From: Hydractinia symbiolongicarpus
Taxonomy: Eukaryota > Cnidaria > Hydrozoa > Anthoathecata > Hydractiniidae
Length of the DNA stretch: 64,000 nt
Reading direction: 5' to 3'
Assembly: GCF_029227915.1 (NCBI RefSeq)
Contig: NC_079879.1
Span: 19,541,001 to 19,605,000 of the forward strand
Positions 58,861 to 64,000 of the stretch are shown piece by piece; position 1 is the stretch's first letter; every line of letters starts with the position of its first letter. The position numbers and the translations under genes are program-made. The notes beneath the pieces are model-generated. The model was not told the origin of the DNA. It ran no database searches and saw nothing but the letters and a program-made list of their open reading frames with translations.

Positions 58861-60071
58861 CAACAGCAAATCTATATGACTCTCATGAAATACGCGATGT
58901 TTCCCGATTTCGGAGATTTCGGGGCACAAAGTTTCTTTTCGGATTTTGCACTGCAATCAGTGCGTAAATTACGCGCATGCGCTGTTAGACGCGCTTCTAA
59001 TATATATTGAACAGTTCAATACTGTTCTTTCTCTCTCGCAACAAGCTGTTATCGTTAACTTTATAAATAAGACGTACTTAACAATTGTTTTCATTCTTTT
59101 ATATATTATGTCGACCTCGGCGAAAGCAAGACGCAACCTAATAATTCAAAAGCGTGAAACATCTTCCAAAACAAAACTTGGAAGTAAAGAATGACGCAAC
59201 AATCAACGATAGTTCAATATTTATTATTCTGTCTAAACATGGTTAAATAGGAAATTATGTTAGTAATTGCTTACTTCTTTCTTGAGGAGCAATCCCAACG
59301 TTTTCCCAACCGAAAAAAGCATAAGAACCTCTAGTTCGGCTATTACAGAGTACTGTGGGTTTTATCCTGGAGTAGGAGGCGATTACAATAAAAGTAATTG
59401 TCTTCGTGCAATGATATCACGCCGACGTTCTCGTTGTAATCTTTACTTGTATTACTCGTACTGGTACATTATTCACAACGAATCACAGCGATTTCAGCTA
59501 GCGCAAAACATCGGATTTCAGCCAGCGCGAAATACCAATGTTCACCAAAAAAGTAATTGCTTTTTGTATTTGTCAGAAAGATATGAAAGAAATAACTTTT
59601 ATTTATTTTTACTTCGGTCTTTACGACATAAAGCCAGTATTTTTATAAAAACGCAGGTCTAACTTCATAAAAGCACAACATCTAAAAATGCCAAAGTTCT
59701 TACTTTTTCTGATATGCTTTTTTAACCCCACTTTTTTACATTGACTTCTCTTGTTTTTACTTTTTGCACTTTTTTCTAGACCAAGAAAATTTTGGCGACT
59801 TCAAAGGAAAACAAGAGCTTTATGGCGCATACACGGTTGCAGCACGCACATGATCTTCTTTGGCCCGTTCAGCATTTGGTATAATTTTTCACCAAAATCG
59901 CAGTGTGTCGAAAAATTTTGAACTTATGTGCCTCCGCAAGTGATGATGCATTGCACATATTCGCGAAAACGAATTCACGCAAACTTCCAAAATATCCCGA
60001 TCCGCCGAAATTTAATCTAAGCAAAACACGGCAAAAATTTAATTTGTGCATTCGCAAAAAGTTAGTGCACT
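58861..60071. other. No gene recognised
   Basis: A 131-codon frame at 59,267-59,662 and an 82-codon frame at 59,903-60,151 lack recognisable motifs. A repeated TTTCAGCxAGCGC word occurs near 59,492 and 59,516. Confidence 0.4.
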
Positions 60072-60141
60072 TGTCCAAAAATGGTCATGCGCACAATAAG
60101 GCTGCAGAAGTGTTTATCGTGCGTGTGACCATTTTTGGACA
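60072..60141. repeat. 70 bp hairpin with ~23-bp arms
   Basis: TGTCCAAAAATGGTCA and TGACCATTTTTGGACA face each other, extended inward by GCGCAC/GTGCGT with one mismatch, around a 24-base loop. Consistent with a small fold-back element. Confidence 0.8.
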
Positions 60142-60235
60142 TTTGGATTAAATTTTGAAAAACGTCATAGATGACCTGGGTAAGATTTGCCCGAGCAATT
60201 GTGTGTGATAAAAAAAGCCCCGGGCGTGGCTATCA

Positions 60236-60460
60236 AATCCAGTTTTAAATTTACAGACCGACTTATGTTAGAGCCAGACCAGGACAACCAATTTTGTATA
60301 GGCGTTAGCATTGTGACATCTAAAAGCCCAGACGTGATTCAGAGGTTTTGCCGAACTATCAAAACCGGGAAAATCGGGTTTTAAATTTACAGACTGACTT
60401 GTTGGAGCTAGACTGGAACAATCAAATTTGTATAGGGTTTAGAATTATGACTTCTAGTAA
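60236..60460 (+). repeat. Diverged direct repeat (~90 bp, two copies)
   Basis: TTTTAAATTTACAGACxGACTT occurs at 60,243 and 60,379. Each is followed by similar sequence through TTGTATAGG and TGACxTCTA. Confidence 0.7.
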
Positions 60461-61208
60461 AAATATAGCTGTTTTTGTCAAGAAAATGCTTTACAGCTGA
60501 AGGTTATATACAGAAAATATGCCAAAAAGATGGATGGCTTGAAATAACTGTTGATAATCACTGAGGAGGAATTTCCAGCCAAATATGGAGGATAAAAATG
60601 CTTCAAAAAATCTCTCCCCAACAGTGATGATTGATGATTATTTCACTTATATAACTAGTATATATGTATAGCATAAAACAAATATATTCACGGCTTAATA
60701 CAAAGCAAGCCAAAAGCATGTCTTGTTACTTTGTTTGTTAGTTACTGCTCCACATTTACTACTTTAAATAAGCCTTGAAATAACTGTTAGACATCACTTG
60801 TGAGAGTGTATATTTTGCTTTAAGGCTGGAAACTATATACAGAAAAAGTACACTCAATCACAGGTGCAAGGAGTAAACAAAACAAAGCAAGTCGTGAAAC
60901 TATAGTTATATACATTATGAACAAGCCTTGAATATTCGTCAGACATCAACCATGAAGGACTGAACTTTCTGCAGGCTTGTTCATATGTATGAACAGAAAA
61001 AAAAAGTAACAAAATGTAACAAAATGCAATGCTAACCAGTAACATGTATATGCACTGCAAGACTTGAAATAACTGATCTTTCTGTGTATCTATAACTTCC
61101 AGTTCATATCTAGCAACTATACAGAATGTACTACATATGTGGTGAACAATAGTTAATTTCAAAGCTTGCAGTGCATCGAAATTTAAAAGCAATGTTTATA
61201 TTTAAAGT
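60461..61208. other. 3' flank of the OB-fold gene with diverged short repeats
   Basis: Contains several copies of a CTTGAAATAACTG word (near 60,540, 60,775 and 61,062) and GACATCAxC words. A 112-codon frame on the minus strand (60,854-61,192) has no motif and is probably part of the 3' untranslated region. Confidence 0.4.
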
Positions 61209-62712
61209 TTAGAAGTCAATGACAACATTACGGTGATTAACAGAAATCACAGATTTTTCATCAAACAGCAAAACCTTGCATACTTGGTCTTCATCGTCAA
61301 CTTCAACACTTTCCCTTTTTGCTAGGAGATATTGGTTAAGCTGAGTGCTATACATAACCACTTCTTGTCCTTCATTCGTTATTAACTGGATCGTAACATT
61401 TAATGACAACGAAGAAAATTTTGTAGTATTTTTACATTTGGCGCAACGAAAAAAATTTTGTCCAAGCGTAGATTCTTCAATTTCATTAAAACATCGAGGA
61501 CATTTATATACCTTCTGGTTGACTGAAACACTTTTTATGGGAAAATGCAAGGACTTCTTTAGCTGATATGGTGGAGACGATTGTTTTATTGCATTACCTT
61601 TCGTCCAGGGCAAGATCAATGATTCGCTGGTTGTAGTGAGAACAGTTTCAACAGGGGTTGAATTTAACTCCCGTACGGAAAGATTTTTTAATTCATAGGT
61701 ACCACTCGTGCTCAGCTGATTTGCGATTTCATTCCAAAAGGAAACCAAAACAATCCCACTGTCATCGTTAACGAATGTATCAGTTCTTTTTGCAGACGAA
61801 TCCATAGTTGAAATAGCCACATTATCAATGTCAATATATCCTATTATAGTAACCATCTGTTTATCATAACCACTATCAAGCACAGTTTTGATTTTTTGAC
61901 GTTTGGCAACATCCTTTTTGATGTTTTTGTGAGCGATACCAGCTTTACACTCCTCCAATCTGGTGTTTCTATTGACTTCAATGTCCTGGAGGCTGTTATC
62001 TTTCCAGTTCGCTTTGCGTTTATAATTAACCAACTTTACGGGACTCTTCGATTCAGCTGCTTTTTCTATCTTATCCCTCAAATCCATTCGAAATGACACA
62101 CCACGGTGAACAGTTTCATTAGTTTGGACAGTAAAATTGTAATAACCAACACTGCTATTTCTTGCCTTTTTGACTGGACTGAGATCATGGAGGTAACATG
62201 TCAAGGCACCTGAATTTAAGAAGAGAAAGGTAACTGATTCACTGGTTCCAAATTTGGGAAAAAGTCAAGCTGATTTTTACTAATACCTTTTATAATATAC
62301 CTCATCCCAGGAAATTAACATGTCCTTAAACCCCCTTGCTTAAGTTTTTGTTTTTGCAAAGTTTTCTAAAAGCAGATTCTTAGGAAAAAAAACAATCGAA
62401 GCAAGGTAAAAACTAAGCAGCTAAAATCTATCAGAAATAAACTAAAAAAGTAGTAATGACATACGTAAGAACTCGTGTGGAGCAACAAAACACGTGGGTG
62501 GTGGCGTGAGGTAATTTGAACAGGTTTTTTTGGTAAAGACAATAGTCTTGTAATATGGGAAATTTATAATAAAATCAAAAAAGATTAAACGTACCGTCGC
62601 TCGAACTACTCGAGGAGGAGTCTTTACTACTGGAGGAGGAGTCTTTACTACTGGAGGAGGAGTCTTTTGCCCCTCTTTTCCCACTTTGACTGCTCTTCTT
62701 GCTGGAGTCCAT
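61209..62712 (-). CDS. RPA1-like OB-fold/zinc-ribbon protein, two exons
   Basis: Exon 1 (62,712-62,595) encodes 39 residues of low complexity: MDSSKKSSQSGKRGAK, then three KDSSSSS-type repeats from a 21-bp tandem repeat. Exon 2 (62,209-61,209) continues in phase 1 after a GT-AG intron, giving 372 residues. After the Ser-rich start comes an OB-type segment (YLHDLSPVKKAR, GVSFRMDLRDKI), a second around MVTIIGYIDIDNV and FVNDDSGIVLVSFW, a zinc ribbon YKCPRC...FFRCAKCK (C-x2-C, C-x2-C), and a C-terminal beta-rich segment. This order matches the RPA70 family of single-stranded-DNA-binding proteins, in shortened form. Such proteins are multicopy in cnidarians, and some are transposon-associated. 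It probably binds ssDNA in the nucleus. It appears intact. Confidence 0.72.
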
Positions 62713-64000
62713 TTTTAAAAGGGTAAAAACGTGGCACAAAGCCAGCAATCTGGCTAATTCGTCGTGGGGGGTAGAGAATGCAATGAAGGGGGCAGTGTGA
62801 GAAGGTATGGAGAAATGTTTTTAAAAAAACGAATATCCATAGACTGATTTTATAAAAATGGAATGAGAATTAAATAATAAAATAACTTTCTGATGACATG
62901 TTTTTGTAAAACAGTATTTTTTTTTCGTAAAGAATTGATCAGTGCAAATATCTAATTACATAAGTGACACCCTATTATAGTTATGTGACTGCGGAACCAC
63001 GCCGTGAGATGGCCCAGCGGAAAACAAGGGCGAGACTGTGGATAACGAGTGAAATTTCGAGAGAAAAAGCCCTGGGGAAGAGGTTGGGCTTTAATGGGAT
63101 AAAACGTCGCGGATGAACTTTTCTGCGAAAATTAAATATTTCGCGGGGATTTAATTTCGCGGATAAATTATCCATAAATATTTCGCGGGGATTTAATTTC
63201 GCGTTTTATGAAGTTTTACTTTAGTAGCATTTTTTCTCATTCGAAAAGCCCTGTTTGTTGTTTTCCAATGAAATAACGCTATCTTTTTAGATCGTACAGC
63301 AAATTAAAACTTTGGTGACGCTAAATTTCGCAGATGGTCCCTTCTTCTTGAATTTTTGAAAGGATAAAATTTCGCGTAATTTGCCGAATAAAGCCAAAAT
63401 CTCAATGAAATTGAATTACCACGAAATTTGATCTCATTAAAGTATTATTAAACCTGCCTCTAGCTCCCAGGATTTTTTTGTCTCGCGCGAAGAACCAGCT
63501 TTATATCCATGCGTATGGCAGAGACGGAAATCTTTGACTAGGAATATTATTGTATTGTGTCTGAAATCAATCCATTGCGAGGCATCCCGTTTCATAATAG
63601 CTTTCCAGAATTCTTTAGTGACATGAGTATTATTATCTTGTCTTAAGGGCATAAGTTTTAGCGGACATTAAATTGTTCCGGTTTTGCCCCCATATCGCTG
63701 AAATAAGATCCGTAAAGTACAGTCTGGAATGGCTGGCAGTCGCAAATATAAATTCGCCATTAAATTAATCCCGAAAAATATTAATTTTAAAATAAGCCAA
63801 TCAAATTTTCCTCAATAAAGCCAGAACAAAAGCACCCTCCATCGTTCTGACTTTGAGCAGCTATTTTATGATCTTTCTACAGTTACTCAACACTTAGCCT
63901 TTTTATGGAAAGTAATCGCAAGGCAAGGCTAAATTATTTTTTTGAATGTATAGAGTAGAATCGATTATTCGTGAATATAAACGCTCTAATATATTAATCT
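62713..64000. other. 5' flank of the OB-fold gene and TTTCGCG-rich repeat sequence
   Basis: From about 63,110 to 63,430 the words TTTCGCG, CGCGGGGATTTAATTTCGCG and AAATTTCGCG recur in both orientations, indicating a dispersed repeat. A 71-codon frame at 63,437-63,652 (minus) has no recognised motif. No promoter element could be assigned. Confidence 0.45.

Noticed and set aside
59267-59662. 131-codon ORF as a gene
   Set aside because: No motif and no supporting context.

Overview
This is AT-rich animal DNA, most likely from a cnidarian and possibly a hydrozoan. The assignment rests on small intron-split genes, a tandem family of Ly6/uPAR-type (LU) surface proteins, an RPA-like OB-fold protein, and a dense mix of Helitrons, LINEs, Penelope-like, Tigger-like and palindromic MITE sequences. 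It is not bacterial. There are no operons, rRNA genes or CRISPR arrays. The taxon is an inference, not a match.

Layout. 1-21.5 kb: a tandem LU-gene cluster on the minus strand. The first exon of one copy lies just left of the window, a copy lacking a recognisable first exon sits at 13.5-14.0 kb, and a complete three-exon copy sits at 19.9-21.5 kb. The cluster is broken up by a 1.1-1.25 kb inverted repeat (0.5-1.6 kb against 8.7-9.9 kb), a decayed LINE (14.8-17.8 kb) and segmental duplication. 23.3-33.0 kb: a decayed Tigger-like transposon whose (TTA)n tract has been split by an 8.3 kb element. 36.4-46.2 kb: a cluster of non-autonomous Helitrons, several joined head to tail. 48.8-50.1 kb: an intact MFS transporter gene. 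50.8-60.5 kb: Penelope-like and LINE fragments plus a duplicated 1 kb repeat. 61.2-62.7 kb: a two-exon OB-fold/zinc-ribbon gene.

The main discovery candidate is the 8.3 kb element at about 23,511-31,785. It encodes (i) a 548-residue tyrosine recombinase with an N-terminal C2H2 finger and a C-terminal telobox-like Myb domain; (ii) on the opposite strand a seven-exon gene (873 residues, all six introns in phase 1) with complete superfamily-3 helicase motifs, an acidic region and two SUMO-interacting motifs; and (iii) a small protein with SUMO-interacting motifs. Two long tandem arrays present the heptamer GTTACAA with the same six-site spacing (0, 10, 20, 30, 52, 62) in opposite orientations, although their unit lengths (122 and 102 bp) and spacer sequences differ. 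One array lies in an intron of the helicase gene and the other just after its stop codon. The element is bounded by TTATATA on both sides, inside a TTA microsatellite. My interpretation is a replicating, virus-like YR transposon: the recombinase would integrate, the SF3 helicase would replicate, and the arrays would act as iteron-type origins or protein-binding sites. The genes and repeats are read from the sequence; the mechanism is inference.

Much of the rest is repeat-derived or has no recognisable coding content. Exon models were built by hand from splice signals and reading phase and have no transcript support.
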